DNA of 59,747 nt from Oscillospiraceae bacterium. Lineage in GTDB: Bacteria; Bacillota; Clostridia; Oscillospirales; Ruminococcaceae. This document shows, piece by piece, positions 28,203 through 37,625 of the stretch; the first letter of the stretch is position 1; the number at the start of each line of letters is the position of its first letter. The stretch is from the NCBI GenBank assembly GCA_017405465.1, contig JAFRAJ010000055.1:1-59747 (forward strand). Direction: 5' to 3'. The notes beneath the pieces are model-generated. The model did not search any database. It was not told the DNA's origin and worked only from the letters and a program-made list of their open reading frames with translations. The translations under genes were made by a program, and so were the position numbers.

Positions 28203-30229
28203 CTTTCCTCCTCCGCCTGCGGCCAGTAAACTCTGCATCCCACCACGTCTTCTCCCGCTTTGAGCAGCGGTTCTATCAGCTCACTGCTGTCACCTGTGTC
28301 ATACTCGGTCGTGACAGACTGCATCAGTCCGTGGAACGCCTGGACCTTGTCCAGGTGCTTTTTTATCTGCACTCTATGCCATTCCAGGAGCTGTCTCATG
28401 TTTGCGCTTTCTCTTCTTACCTTTTCCAGCAGCGCAGCATACCGGTGGAGATAATCCAGCTGGTTCAGGAGATTGACATGCCTGGAGAACTTGTTTGCCT
28501 TTTCAAAATATCCTTTCAGATATTCTTCTATACCGCTCTCCAGTTTTTCGATCTCCTTCTTGATCTTCTGCCTATATGTCTTTCTTGCGGAAGCCCATGC
28601 CGTTACGCCGAGTATCAGCACTAATGCGATATACCCGAGAGAGAGCATGACGTCACCAGCTGTGTCAAGAACATAATTCTGCAGTATGTAGTAATGCGCT
28701 ATAAATGCCCCCGCCGTGACAAGAAGCACAGCAAGGAACGTCCTGCTTCTGAAATCATGATACCTCTGCGTGAGCAGAGTGATGCTCTGGCTGCTCTGAT
28801 CAAGAGCGCCTGTCATATTCAGCTGATCCTGGAACTTCAGGGAAGCACTCGTCCCCGGCTCCTTCAGCTGCTTCATTCTGGAATCTATCTCAGCCTGAGT
28901 TCCGATAATAGTCTCCTGGACGTTATCCGGAACTTCATAGACGGTCCTCTCCCATTCGGAAGTATCCTTGATCCTGGCTTCAATGCTCTGAGTGTATACT
29001 TTGCTCAGGCTTTCAGCATAAGTGTTGAGGTCCTTCTCCATTGAACTGAGATCAGATGTAAGTCTGCTGTAAGCCCCGTCTTTTCCGGTCCAGTCAGTTA
29101 TACTGTCCAGATCGTGCAGACAGGCATCCCTGTACGCATCCAGATCCTTGATCAGCGACATATCGCGGGTGTTCCTCTGTCCAGTACTGAAATGTTCATC
29201 GCGGGTCCTGATACTGTCGTCATCGGGAACTGCCTTGAGCGGGAGCTCATTCCCTCCCTTTGACGCGCCTTTCTTGTCTTCCAGTTCTCTTGACAGTGAA
29301 AGGAGCCTCTGCTCATAAAGAGACAGTACTTTCGCATAACGAGACTCAAGACCTTCGTCTTCCTTGATCTTCGCCCAGTTGCTGCGGCATCTGTCAGCAA
29401 GCGTATCGTTCCTGAAGCTGCCTTCCTCTCTCTGACCGTCTGTGCTGCTGTTGACATATTCAACGATGCGCAGGAAAGTCCTGTTGCTGTCCCTCAGATC
29501 ATTATTCCGGATGCTCTGTTCCAGCACTACATAGTTCGCCAGTTTCTCACTGATGAACTGCACCAGTTTTATCAGGAAGACGTCTTTTTCCGTCTCTTCT
29601 TCGAACTGCTGCAGAAATCCTTCCCCCTGAGCGACTTCCTGATCCTTGTTCCAGATATCAGTAAACTCCCTCAGAAGTTCTGAGATGATCCTGTCTTCTT
29701 CTTTTCCGCTGTTCTGCAGTTCTTCGATCCTGGACTGCAGTTCCTCAGAGGACCGTTTTTCCGGGTCCGTCAGAGAAACCGCGTGCAGCATAGCCCTGCA
29801 GTCCTCAGCGAATCGTCTGCCGCTTCCCCGGAAATAATCGTCATCATATGACCAGCTGTCATCGAATCCGACGTCATAGACAGTCATGAGCACGACTGCC
29901 CTGTCATTTCCGTCTCTACCTGACATGTCGATGCGTCCTTTCAGCACCTCATCTCTTATCTTCAGGATCTGACACAGCAGTGTATCATCCCAGGTCCTGT
30001 CTTTCCCCGGTCTTTTCCTGACAGCAAATATCAGCTGCGTCTGCTGTGTTTCATATGTATACCTTCTGAGATACTGTCCGGCATCGTCTATGGCCTGGGC
30101 AAGGGAAGTCCCCGCAGTTTCAAAGAAGCGAAATCTGCGTTGGTCTTTCAGTTTATAGAAGAACATATCGTAATTTGATATGTTCAGGCACTGATCAACA
30201 TTGATCAGATAGCGAAAACTCTCTGACAT
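28199..30229 (-). CDS. Coiled-coil protein with two TM segments, tubulin-operon partner
   Basis: 676 residues. The N-terminal 200 residues form a globular domain (FRYLINVDQCLNISNYDMF..., with RKRPGKDRTWDD) of unknown type. A long charged helical region runs to about residue 495. Two TM segments follow (FLAVLLVTAGAFIAHYYIL and VMLSLGYIALVLILGVTAW), then another coiled coil (ARKTYRQKIKKEIEKLE). I do not recognise the family. The position directly after the tubulin-like gene (31-base gap) and the coiled-coil/TM layout suit a membrane anchor or adaptor for filaments, which is inference. Confidence 0.7.
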   Translation of the reverse strand: MSESFRYLINVDQCLNISNYDMFFYKLKDQRRFRFFETAGTSLAQAIDDAGQYLRRYTYETQQTQLIFAVRKRPGKDRTWDDTLLCQILKIRDEVLKGRIDMSGRDGNDRAVVLMTVYDVGFDDSWSYDDDYFRGSGRRFAEDCRAMLHAVSLTDPEKRSSEELQSRIEELQNSGKEEDRIISELLREFTDIWNKDQEVAQGEGFLQQFEEETEKDVFLIKLVQFISEKLANYVVLEQSIRNNDLRDSNRTFLRIVEYVNSSTDGQREEGSFRNDTLADRCRSNWAKIKEDEGLESRYAKVLSLYEQRLLSLSRELEDKKGASKGGNELPLKAVPDDDSIRTRDEHFSTGQRNTRDMSLIKDLDAYRDACLHDLDSITDWTGKDGAYSRLTSDLSSMEKDLNTYAESLSKVYTQSIEARIKDTSEWERTVYEVPDNVQETIIGTQAEIDSRMKQLKEPGTSASLKFQDQLNMTGALDQSSQSITLLTQRYHDFRSRTFLAVLLVTAGAFIAHYYILQNYVLDTAGDVMLSLGYIALVLILGVTAWASARKTYRQKIKKEIEKLESGIEEYLKGYFEKANKFSRHVNLLNQLDYLHRYAALLEKVRRESANMRQLLEWHRVQIKKHLDKVQAFHGLMQSVTTEYDTGDSSELIEPLLKAGEDVVGCRVYWPQAEEER

Positions 30230-30260
30230 GACTTCTCCCTGCCGGTTTCAGTTTTTTCGT

Positions 30261-33200
30261 TTATCTGCCTCTGTATCGGATATTCGTTATACGGTCATAC
30301 TGAGCCTTGATCTTCTGACCTGCGACATCGAGCTTTGACTCGTCCTTGCCGGCAGCTCCGATATTGCTGTTGTTATAGATCTTCCTCAGCACTTTTCTGG
30401 TCGCAGCGTCCACATTGTCGACGTTTCCGTCAAACAGCCTGCTGCAGTATTCCCAGATAACGAGGAGCAGTCCTGTGAACAGACCGTTGAAGTCATCCTC
30501 GTCCATCGTGCTCATCATCTCTGCGAAAATGTCGATGATGTTCTTTTCCTCTGAATAAGCGGGGCCTGTGGGGACCTGTGAGAGGTCAAGCACGAAATCA
30601 TCCTGAAGGATATTGTCGAAAAGTGTCTGAGCATCACTGGATGCCTTCTTCTGCGCGGCTGTGAACCTTGCGTAGTTAAGGAACCCTTTCTTGAGACGTC
30701 CGTTGAAGGCCAGTGATTCATAGAGATCCGTGAAGCTGTTGCCGATAGGCTGTCCGCAGGAATTGATCAGTACAAGGCTTCCCGATGTATTCGCGTACCA
30801 TCTCAGCACGTTCTTCCTGCTTCCTTCTGCCTTTTCCCTGAGTCTGACTACCTGATCCATTCCCAGAGCATAGATGAATGCCTTCCTTCTGTCGTCCAGG
30901 TCATTTCTCCTGTCAACAGGATCGATTGCGGGAATGAATCCCTCCTCGTTCCAGTATCTGTTCAGGTGCGGGTTGATGACGGTCTTGAACGCGTCCACAT
31001 CGACTATGCTCGGCTTTTTGCCGATCTGGCTGAGTCTCTCGTTATAGTTCTGTTCGTTGACGGAACCTCTCTTGTATTTTGTAAGATTGGTTATCAGCAG
31101 CTTGTACTGCGCTCTGAGGCAGGTGATCTCATAACGAGAGAATTCCTCGTCAAGGATCACAGACGGATTCACATTATGAGTGGTCTCGCGGTTTCCTTCC
31201 GGAGCATATGCATCCTTGGTCAGTCCTGCATCAGGTCTGTCATCGTCGTCCTTCATCGCGCATTCCGGATTCATCGCGACAAAAGCCAGTTCTGCATTTT
31301 CTTTTTCCGACTTCCTTTCGGAAGCGACTAGAGGAGCTGCTCCTTTCAGCGCTTCATTGATCCTGTCTCTGATGTAGCGTTCTCTTCTGAGCTCTTCTCT
31401 TCTTTCTTCCGTGACAGAGCTGTCTTCATCTTCTTCACGATCAGCGGCGCTCGCTCCGCGGATGGTCATCTCTTTCTGCAGAGCTTCGATGATGTTCATG
31501 TTGAGAGCGGCTTCTTCCTTAGTCCTTACGCTTTTCCTGATATTATCTGCGACTGCGACCTTGAAGACCCTGCTAAGCTCTTTCTTCTTCTCCTCGTCGT
31601 GACGCTCCTGCTGTTTTTCAGAGACGACTTTTCCGACAAGACTCATATCCTTTTCAAAGACCTTGTACAGACTGCGGAAGATGGACAGCTTCGTGTCAGC
31701 CGGGAGCTCCCTGTCAGCATCCTGCATGTATTCGTCGCAGAGCACTTCAAGACATGCGCTGTCGAAGCATACCCTGATCTCTCCCAGCGAATCCGTTGCC
31801 GCTCTTCTCTCGATATCCCTCATCTTGGAGGTATTGTTCTTGATCATATTGTGTATGCTCGAGAAGAACACTTCGTAGTTTTTAACGATCTGATTCAGTC
31901 TTCTTACAGTTTCCTCATAGGTCCTGATCCTCAGATTTACCGAGAGATAGCGCTCGATATTTGCAGTCTGCGAACCTGACAGGGTTGCCAGCTGTTTCGC
32001 TATCTTATGAAGTTTTCTTCTGTCGACGTTGATCCCGATCTCATCAAGCAGATATCTTAATCCGCTCTTGGATTCCAGTGCTCCAACCGCACGGTCGGCA
32101 GTCTGGATGCCCTCTTCTTTGGCGGAGAAATCCGCTTCAGCAAGATTCTCTACGTTCAGATCGATGTTGGCGTTCTTTTTGTTCGCTTCTATCTTCTTTT
32201 CAAGATCATTGATTATCTGATAGCAGAAATAGCGGGCAGTAAGCGGGTGCTTGTCGGCAAGTATCCTGTAGAGAGACTTGTCTTCCTTGCTTCCGGATTC
32301 AAGCAGCTTCAGCGTGGACGGAATCATGGAGTTTACTATCGAGTATGCTTTGCCTACCTGGTCCTCCGCTGCGTTCTGATAGGACCTCAGTGCGTTGTAA
32401 ACGCGGGTGGTCTCTATCTTGGCTTCGTCCAGTTCCTCCATTCTGCTGAATTGCACATCGCATGCTTTCTTCTTGTTATCAAGATCAGCAGCTGAGAGCA
32501 CAGTATTGATCTCTTTTTCAAGATCCGTCACAAATGTGTTCAGGGATTTCTGATATCCTTCGTCGGCATATGCTTCGCTGTACAGACCGGCCAGCGCCTG
32601 TCCGCGTCCGATCAGTTTTTTATACTGCTCGGGATATACATCCTTGAGTTCCGGTATCTTGACGTCTCTGTCCGTCTTCTGCTGCTGGATGGCATTTGCC
32701 TTTTCAGCGTCATAAAAGTCATCGATCAGAAGCCAGTCTTCCTTGATGATGCCGCTGACTGTGTTGTATGTTACATAGTTCTCAACATTCTTCTTGGGGT
32801 ATACCAGCTTGCAGAGGCCTGTGCTGGCATATCTGCCCATTCCTCCCTGCTCCATGTCCTGAAGCACGAAGTTGTCCACTACAGATGCCGCGTTGTCGTG
32901 AACAGGAGTGAACATGTATGTGAATACCATGTTGGCAACGAGCTTCTCTACGCTCTCCAGTGCTGGCAGACCTATAGTGCCGTCATTGAAGGAATTCTCG
33001 ATGAGGTACAGATAGTTATAGGGAATGTTCGCCTTGCCCTCACGGATCAGCGCTGTATCTTCCAGATTGATCTCTGTCTGATTCTCTTCCGGATCGGCAT
33101 AAGGATCGATCACGCGGGCAGTGTGGAGGCTGTCGCTCCTTACTTCATCGTTTTCCTTTCTCCTGCGCTCGTACCAGTCAAGTTCCAGTCTGTCTTCCAC

Positions 33201-33851
33201 GGATCTGTCATTCTGGGCTATATAGAACGCGTTCAGCTCTTTGAGACAGGAGTATGCATTTACGTGCATGGCACGCTTGTTTATATCGGAAGGCTGTGCT
33301 CCTTCTGTTATGTCCGCGCCGACAAACATTCCGCGGATTATGACAGAATCAAGACCCACGGTGTGCTTCATGAGCTGACGGATGTACAGCGGGACCTGCA
33401 GGAATATACCGGCTCCGGTGCCTCCCGTGATACTTCCGACTATCATGACAGCAAGACTGCTGTTGTTCTGGCGGATCCTCTGGATCTCCTTGTCGATCTC
33501 CTGGAAATCTCCTCTTTCCTCGGCAGCTATCGCGGCCATCCTGGAGATTGCGCGTATCTGTCCGGCGCCTTCCCTAAATCCCCTGTCAAGAAGATAATGG
33601 CTTACCGGGAACCATTTGCTGTATGATTCGTTGTTCTGCAGGAACTCGCGCACTGTCCTGTCATCACTTGTGCGCACGACACGCATATTGTGTTTCTTGA
33701 GCTTTTCAAGATCGAGGACGTTGGTGTCCATTCCGACAAGCCCGACGTACTGTCTGTCTTCCTCACTGAGCATGTCGCTTACTTGCGCAGCGATACGGCA
33801 TCCTATTCCTCCGACACCTACGACAAGAGTCGGTATTTTGTTCATCGCCAT
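30261..33851 (-). CDS. Large tubulin/FtsZ-like GTPase (Tubulin_2/FtsZl-1 type)
   Basis: 1196 residues, three times the length of FtsZ. The N-terminus has the nucleotide-binding start VVGVGGIGCRIA (glycines 12-17) and the tubulin signature GSITGGTGAG (139-148), preceded by the usual beta strand (LAVMIV). The tubulin-like domain fills about the first 350 residues; the rest is mostly helical and charged, with possible coiled coils. FtsZ itself is far shorter and uses GGGTGTG. This matches the FtsZ-like families described next to vWA genes and proposed to remodel membranes. AAGGAGAGG precedes the ATG. It is the second gene of the operon, 45 bases after the vWA gene. Confidence 0.88.
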   Translation of the reverse strand: MAMNKIPTLVVGVGGIGCRIAAQVSDMLSEEDRQYVGLVGMDTNVLDLEKLKKHNMRVVRTSDDRTVREFLQNNESYSKWFPVSHYLLDRGFREGAGQIRAISRMAAIAAEERGDFQEIDKEIQRIRQNNSSLAVMIVGSITGGTGAGIFLQVPLYIRQLMKHTVGLDSVIIRGMFVGADITEGAQPSDINKRAMHVNAYSCLKELNAFYIAQNDRSVEDRLELDWYERRRKENDEVRSDSLHTARVIDPYADPEENQTEINLEDTALIREGKANIPYNYLYLIENSFNDGTIGLPALESVEKLVANMVFTYMFTPVHDNAASVVDNFVLQDMEQGGMGRYASTGLCKLVYPKKNVENYVTYNTVSGIIKEDWLLIDDFYDAEKANAIQQQKTDRDVKIPELKDVYPEQYKKLIGRGQALAGLYSEAYADEGYQKSLNTFVTDLEKEINTVLSAADLDNKKKACDVQFSRMEELDEAKIETTRVYNALRSYQNAAEDQVGKAYSIVNSMIPSTLKLLESGSKEDKSLYRILADKHPLTARYFCYQIINDLEKKIEANKKNANIDLNVENLAEADFSAKEEGIQTADRAVGALESKSGLRYLLDEIGINVDRRKLHKIAKQLATLSGSQTANIERYLSVNLRIRTYEETVRRLNQIVKNYEVFFSSIHNMIKNNTSKMRDIERRAATDSLGEIRVCFDSACLEVLCDEYMQDADRELPADTKLSIFRSLYKVFEKDMSLVGKVVSEKQQERHDEEKKKELSRVFKVAVADNIRKSVRTKEEAALNMNIIEALQKEMTIRGASAADREEDEDSSVTEERREELRRERYIRDRINEALKGAAPLVASERKSEKENAELAFVAMNPECAMKDDDDRPDAGLTKDAYAPEGNRETTHNVNPSVILDEEFSRYEITCLRAQYKLLITNLTKYKRGSVNEQNYNERLSQIGKKPSIVDVDAFKTVINPHLNRYWNEEGFIPAIDPVDRRNDLDDRRKAFIYALGMDQVVRLREKAEGSRKNVLRWYANTSGSLVLINSCGQPIGNSFTDLYESLAFNGRLKKGFLNYARFTAAQKKASSDAQTLFDNILQDDFVLDLSQVPTGPAYSEEKNIIDIFAEMMSTMDEDDFNGLFTGLLLVIWEYCSRLFDGNVDNVDAATRKVLRKIYNNSNIGAAGKDESKLDVAGQKIKAQYDRITNIRYRGR

Positions 33852-33896
33852 GGCAGTTCCTCTCCTTTGTATATGTATGTATATTTAATTGCTATA

Positions 33897-36059
33897 TTAA
33901 CCGTCTATCTTCATGCTCCACATGGACATGTCATTTTCATTCGTACGGATGTAGAGCGGCGTCTGTCCCAGCATCAAATCGTTGAGACGTGCGTTCCTCG
34001 GGATCTCACGAAGGCCGAGCATGATGAACTCGCCTGATATCTCCGGATCCTGTGCGCTCGTACCGTAGGAGAACTGTCTTGAAAGAGATCTTCCGTCGAC
34101 CATAACGCTTCCTTCGTCAGCCTTGAGAGTGACTCCGTTGATTCTGATCCTGTTCTCTCTTCTTATGAGAAGCATATTGTATCCCTTGAGTTTGCCCAGT
34201 CTTATGCGCTTGCTGCCGACCAGCTGTCCTGATCCGTCGGAGTTGATCATATATGAATCGACTACGATCCGTTTTCTCGGGAACTTATCCAGAATGAAAA
34301 GATCGTAAACAAGCACTTTCAGGATGAACAGGAGCACCAGGACAGTCAGTATCGAGATAAAGGTATCTGACAGTCTGGGAACAAGCGTAAAATGGCCATC
34401 CGCCTTGAGGCTGTCATTTCTGATGACGCTCACCTGGACTTCATAATCACCGGATTTGATCATCGACCAGGTGAACCACATAGGCTCAGTGGGATATAGG
34501 ACGAATGTACCGTCATCTTCCAGCTTCAGGACACATCTTACCGGGAAGATGCATTTTACTTTTTTGCCTGAACATGTGATGCTGTCTACCTTAAGGTCGA
34601 TATCGTTCTCCTGCAGCTGCTGGGCATTGAGCTTCGTGCCGTCGAGGAGGATGCTGAAGGTGATGTTTCCTTCGTCATATCTGCCCTGCTTCAGGTATTT
34701 ATGATCAAGGCGGCTCCTGTAATACTCCAGCGGATCCGGCTGTTCTGCTTTGATCGTGATGTGTTCGAGTATGTAGCTCAGCCTGAAGAACCTCTCAAAT
34801 ACCAGCGGAGCGAATCCCGGGATCTGCATGACCCCTCTGATGATGTTGCCGCCTTCCTTGAGCTTTATCCCTTTCAGTTCCTGACTGGAAGAGGACCCTT
34901 TATTCGTTCCGTCCACTTCATACTCGACAGACCATTTCACTCCCTGGGGAAGATTCCCCGGAAGTATAGTCTGGTCCGTTCCCGCGATGACCGGACGCAG
35001 ATAGATATCTATCGAGTCGTCTGTCTGCAGATCCTTAAGGTCTGTTATCAGATCTCCTCCGCGGTAAAGGTCTATCTTGAGGCCTATGGCGGGTTCGATC
35101 TGTATCGTCACCTGATCCTTTGATACAGGTTCCGAGAAAACTATAGTGTACTGTCCTGCAGGTATGACCTGCGTCTTGTTGGCCGAGTCCTTCATGACGA
35201 GGACTCCTGCCTTTCCCTGCAGGATGGTCCCCGTCTGTCTGAACGGGTCTATAGAACTGAGTCCCAGATTCCTGACCAGCTTGAGTTTGCCTTCATTCGT
35301 TTCGGCTGAAACGATCTCCGCCTGTGATCCCTGAAGGAGCACCGAGATACTGTACAGCGGGAGATTGGAGGATACCTGTATCGTATTGCTGTCGACCTGC
35401 ACGATATCAGGAACGGCAAGCCTTCCTGAGATGAGGTTCGCCACATCCTTCATGGTATCGTTGATAGACTGGTTCGTGTCAGCATGGAACGTGTAAAGCC
35501 CTCTGTCGGGATCTCCGGTCGCTCTCGCCGCTCCGGGTCCCATTCCCATGTAAACGACGTTGAGGCCGGTGCCGTTGGACATGCTGTCGCCGCGTATGCT
35601 CTCCAGCTTGCTCTGGAGATCCATGCTCATCTCGATCCTGTCACCGTCCGTGAGGATCACGAGCCAGAACTGCGCTGACGGATCCTTCTCGCCGGATTCT
35701 CTCAGCTTCTCCCAGGCAGTGTCGATAGCCTGGCCCGGTGTCGATCCGGTATGGTTCCAGTTCTGTATATTCTGAATGACTTTCTCGATATTGCCCAGAT
35801 CTACCTTCTCAGCCTTGGAAGGAGAACTCATGTATGTCACATACAGTTCGTCCTGCTCGTTGAGAAGCGCGATCAGCGCCTGAGTAGCGTAGTTGGCATA
35901 TACCCAGCGGTCACCTTTCATGCTTCCTGAATCGTCATATACGACGGATATTATCTTTTTCGCAGCCTGTACCTCGTCTCCCTCCGCTGCTGCGGGGAAG
36001 GCGGCGGTCATAATGATCAGAACGCAAAGCAAAAGAGAGATTATTCGATTCAGTTTCAT
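33897..36059 (-). CDS. Membrane-anchored vWA domain protein, first gene of the tubulin-like operon
   Basis: 720 residues from the ATG at 36059. The promoter -35 box covers 36117-36122, so the earlier ATG at 36122 would not be transcribed. A signal peptide (LLLCVLIIMTAAFPAAA) is followed by a vWA domain with an intact MIDAS site DDSGS (42-46) and a later LTDGDR. Beta-rich domains follow, then a TM segment (FISILTVLVLLFILKVLVY, about 605-625) and a cytoplasmic tail of about 90 residues that is beta-rich (IRLGKLKGYNMLLIRR). External adhesion domain plus internal tail next to a tubulin homologue suggests a link between the outside and a filament. Confidence 0.88.
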   Translation of the reverse strand: MKLNRIISLLLCVLIIMTAAFPAAAEGDEVQAAKKIISVVYDDSGSMKGDRWVYANYATQALIALLNEQDELYVTYMSSPSKAEKVDLGNIEKVIQNIQNWNHTGSTPGQAIDTAWEKLRESGEKDPSAQFWLVILTDGDRIEMSMDLQSKLESIRGDSMSNGTGLNVVYMGMGPGAARATGDPDRGLYTFHADTNQSINDTMKDVANLISGRLAVPDIVQVDSNTIQVSSNLPLYSISVLLQGSQAEIVSAETNEGKLKLVRNLGLSSIDPFRQTGTILQGKAGVLVMKDSANKTQVIPAGQYTIVFSEPVSKDQVTIQIEPAIGLKIDLYRGGDLITDLKDLQTDDSIDIYLRPVIAGTDQTILPGNLPQGVKWSVEYEVDGTNKGSSSSQELKGIKLKEGGNIIRGVMQIPGFAPLVFERFFRLSYILEHITIKAEQPDPLEYYRSRLDHKYLKQGRYDEGNITFSILLDGTKLNAQQLQENDIDLKVDSITCSGKKVKCIFPVRCVLKLEDDGTFVLYPTEPMWFTWSMIKSGDYEVQVSVIRNDSLKADGHFTLVPRLSDTFISILTVLVLLFILKVLVYDLFILDKFPRKRIVVDSYMINSDGSGQLVGSKRIRLGKLKGYNMLLIRRENRIRINGVTLKADEGSVMVDGRSLSRQFSYGTSAQDPEISGEFIMLGLREIPRNARLNDLMLGQTPLYIRTNENDMSMWSMKIDG

Positions 36060-36093
36060 AACAGTCCCTTTTAGAGTATTCGATATCAGTATA

Positions 36094-36122
36094 ATTATAT
36101 TTGTATTACCATCATTCTTCAA
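36094..36122 (-). promoter_or_regulatory. Promoter of the tubulin-like operon
   Basis: Minus strand: TTGAAG (36117-36122), 17 bases, TATAAT (36094-36099). It predicts a start of transcription near 36087 and a leader of about 30 bases. Confidence 0.8.
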
Positions 36123-36175
36123 CGAAACTGTCGGTTTTAAGCCCTTTCTGCACCGTTCATTTTTGCACGGGATCC

Positions 36176-36211
36176 CCTGCCGTCCTGCCTGTCAACGGCA
36201 GGCGTTTTCTT
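36176..36211 (+). terminator. Terminator-like hairpin in a divergent intergenic region
   Basis: CCTGCCGT (36176-36183) pairs with ACGGCAGG (36195-36202), and TTTTCTTT follows on the plus strand. No plus-strand gene ends nearby; the MFS gene starts 118 bases later. It may be an attenuator in the MFS leader or the end of a small transcript. Confidence 0.45.
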
Positions 36212-36328
36212 TAATGGCGGAACGGTCCATGATACAATATTCCCTGGTGTTCTGCAGTTTCCCGGGAACCTGTATTTTCCTTACAAGATCCCGTTTCAAT
36301 AACCGGAATATCTGTTCAGGAGGTCTCG

Positions 36329-37546
36329 ATGAAGACTAAAAGAGTATGGCTGGTGTTCGCAGGCTGCATGCTGATGTACGGCGCCATGATGGGCATCCTG
36401 TTCAACTGCGCAGGCGTCCTTATAAACGGAGTCATCCAGTCGGAAGGCTATACCAGCAGCGATCTCGCGGGTTACTATTCGCTGAGAAATCTGGTATCGC
36501 CTATCGCGATGCTCTTTACTGCGAGACTCCTGACGAAAGTCAATATCAAGCTCATGACCGTTCTTGTCGGCGCCATCGGATCTTTGTCATTCCTTCTCAT
36601 GTCATTCTATACCGCACCATGGCAGTGGCTGATATCCGGGATACTTCACGGAGTCGCTTCCAGCCTTGTCATGCTGCTTCCTACTACAGTCATCCGCAAC
36701 TGGTTCATCAAGAACCGCGGCACTTTCATGGGAGCCTATATGATGCTCTCCGGCGTATTCGGAGCCGTCTTCAACCCCATCACCGGACGCATGATCGAGA
36801 ATATCGGATGGAGGGCTACAGCCCGTATCCTCGCTGCCATTGCTTTCACTTCCGTTCTGATAGCGTCACTTCTTATAGAGCGCAGGCCTTCCGACGTAGG
36901 CGCCTTGCCGTACGGCGGGACCGAGGAAGATCTGATATCGGATGCCAAAGTGGCAAAGGCTGTTCCTCAGCATGTTCCTTTCAGGCTCAAGACATATCTT
37001 TACATATTCTGCTGCGTATCGATCGCCGGTCTTTCCATCCAGATGGTGTCCTACATCCCGCAGTACACCTCTTCTCTTGGCTACGATCCAATGTTAGGAG
37101 CAAGAATGACATCTGTTCTGATGATAGGCAACATGTCATCCAAACTACTTTTCGGATTGTGCAGCGACTATCTCGGACTCTGGAGGAGCATTCAGCTGTT
37201 CCTCATCCTGATCGGCTCAAGTATGGTGCTCCTGACTGCAGGAAGCGGAGTCCCGGTCCTTCTCTATTTAGGAGCTCTCCTGTTGGGTTTCGGCTACATG
37301 AATGGCGTCGCAAATTCTCTTGTGTCGTCGGAGCTGTTCGAGCCAGACCAGTTCGAGGTCCAGTACAGCAGGATCAACGTGTTGGCCCACCTGTCTGCTG
37401 CGGTCATTCCGTCCATAGCCTCCGGAGTATATGACAGCACCGGGAGCTTCAAGCCTGTTTTCGTGTTCCTTGGAGTCTGGCTTTTCGCCGCCGTTATTCT
37501 CATAGCTCTGAGAGAGAAGCTCGGAATAGTGAAGAAAGACCTCTGA
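36329..37546 (+). CDS. Major facilitator superfamily transporter
   Basis: 405 residues with 12 predicted TM segments. The N-terminus reads VWLVFAGCMLMYGAMMGILF; the between-domain loop is charged and contains IERRPSDVGALPYG. The length and the MYGAMxG-type first helix resemble the oxalate/formate antiporter-like (OFA) group, but substrate is not predictable. AGGAGG lies just upstream of the ATG. Confidence 0.88.
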   Translation: MKTKRVWLVFAGCMLMYGAMMGILFNCAGVLINGVIQSEGYTSSDLAGYYSLRNLVSPIAMLFTARLLTKVNIKLMTVLVGAIGSLSFLLMSFYTAPWQWLISGILHGVASSLVMLLPTTVIRNWFIKNRGTFMGAYMMLSGVFGAVFNPITGRMIENIGWRATARILAAIAFTSVLIASLLIERRPSDVGALPYGGTEEDLISDAKVAKAVPQHVPFRLKTYLYIFCCVSIAGLSIQMVSYIPQYTSSLGYDPMLGARMTSVLMIGNMSSKLLFGLCSDYLGLWRSIQLFLILIGSSMVLLTAGSGVPVLLYLGALLLGFGYMNGVANSLVSSELFEPDQFEVQYSRINVLAHLSAAVIPSIASGVYDSTGSFKPVFVFLGVWLFAAVILIALREKLGIVKKDL

Positions 37547-37551
37547 TAAGC

Positions 37552-37585
37552 AAAGCCGGCACCGATCCTGATACGCCGGCTTTAT
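37552..37585 (+). terminator. Terminator of the MFS gene
   Basis: AAAGCCGGC (37552-37560) pairs with GCCGGCTTT (37575-37583) and a short T-stretch follows. Confidence 0.75.
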
Positions 37586-37625
37586 CTGATCGTATTTTCG
37601 TTAAGTTATCAAAGGAGGAGCAAGG

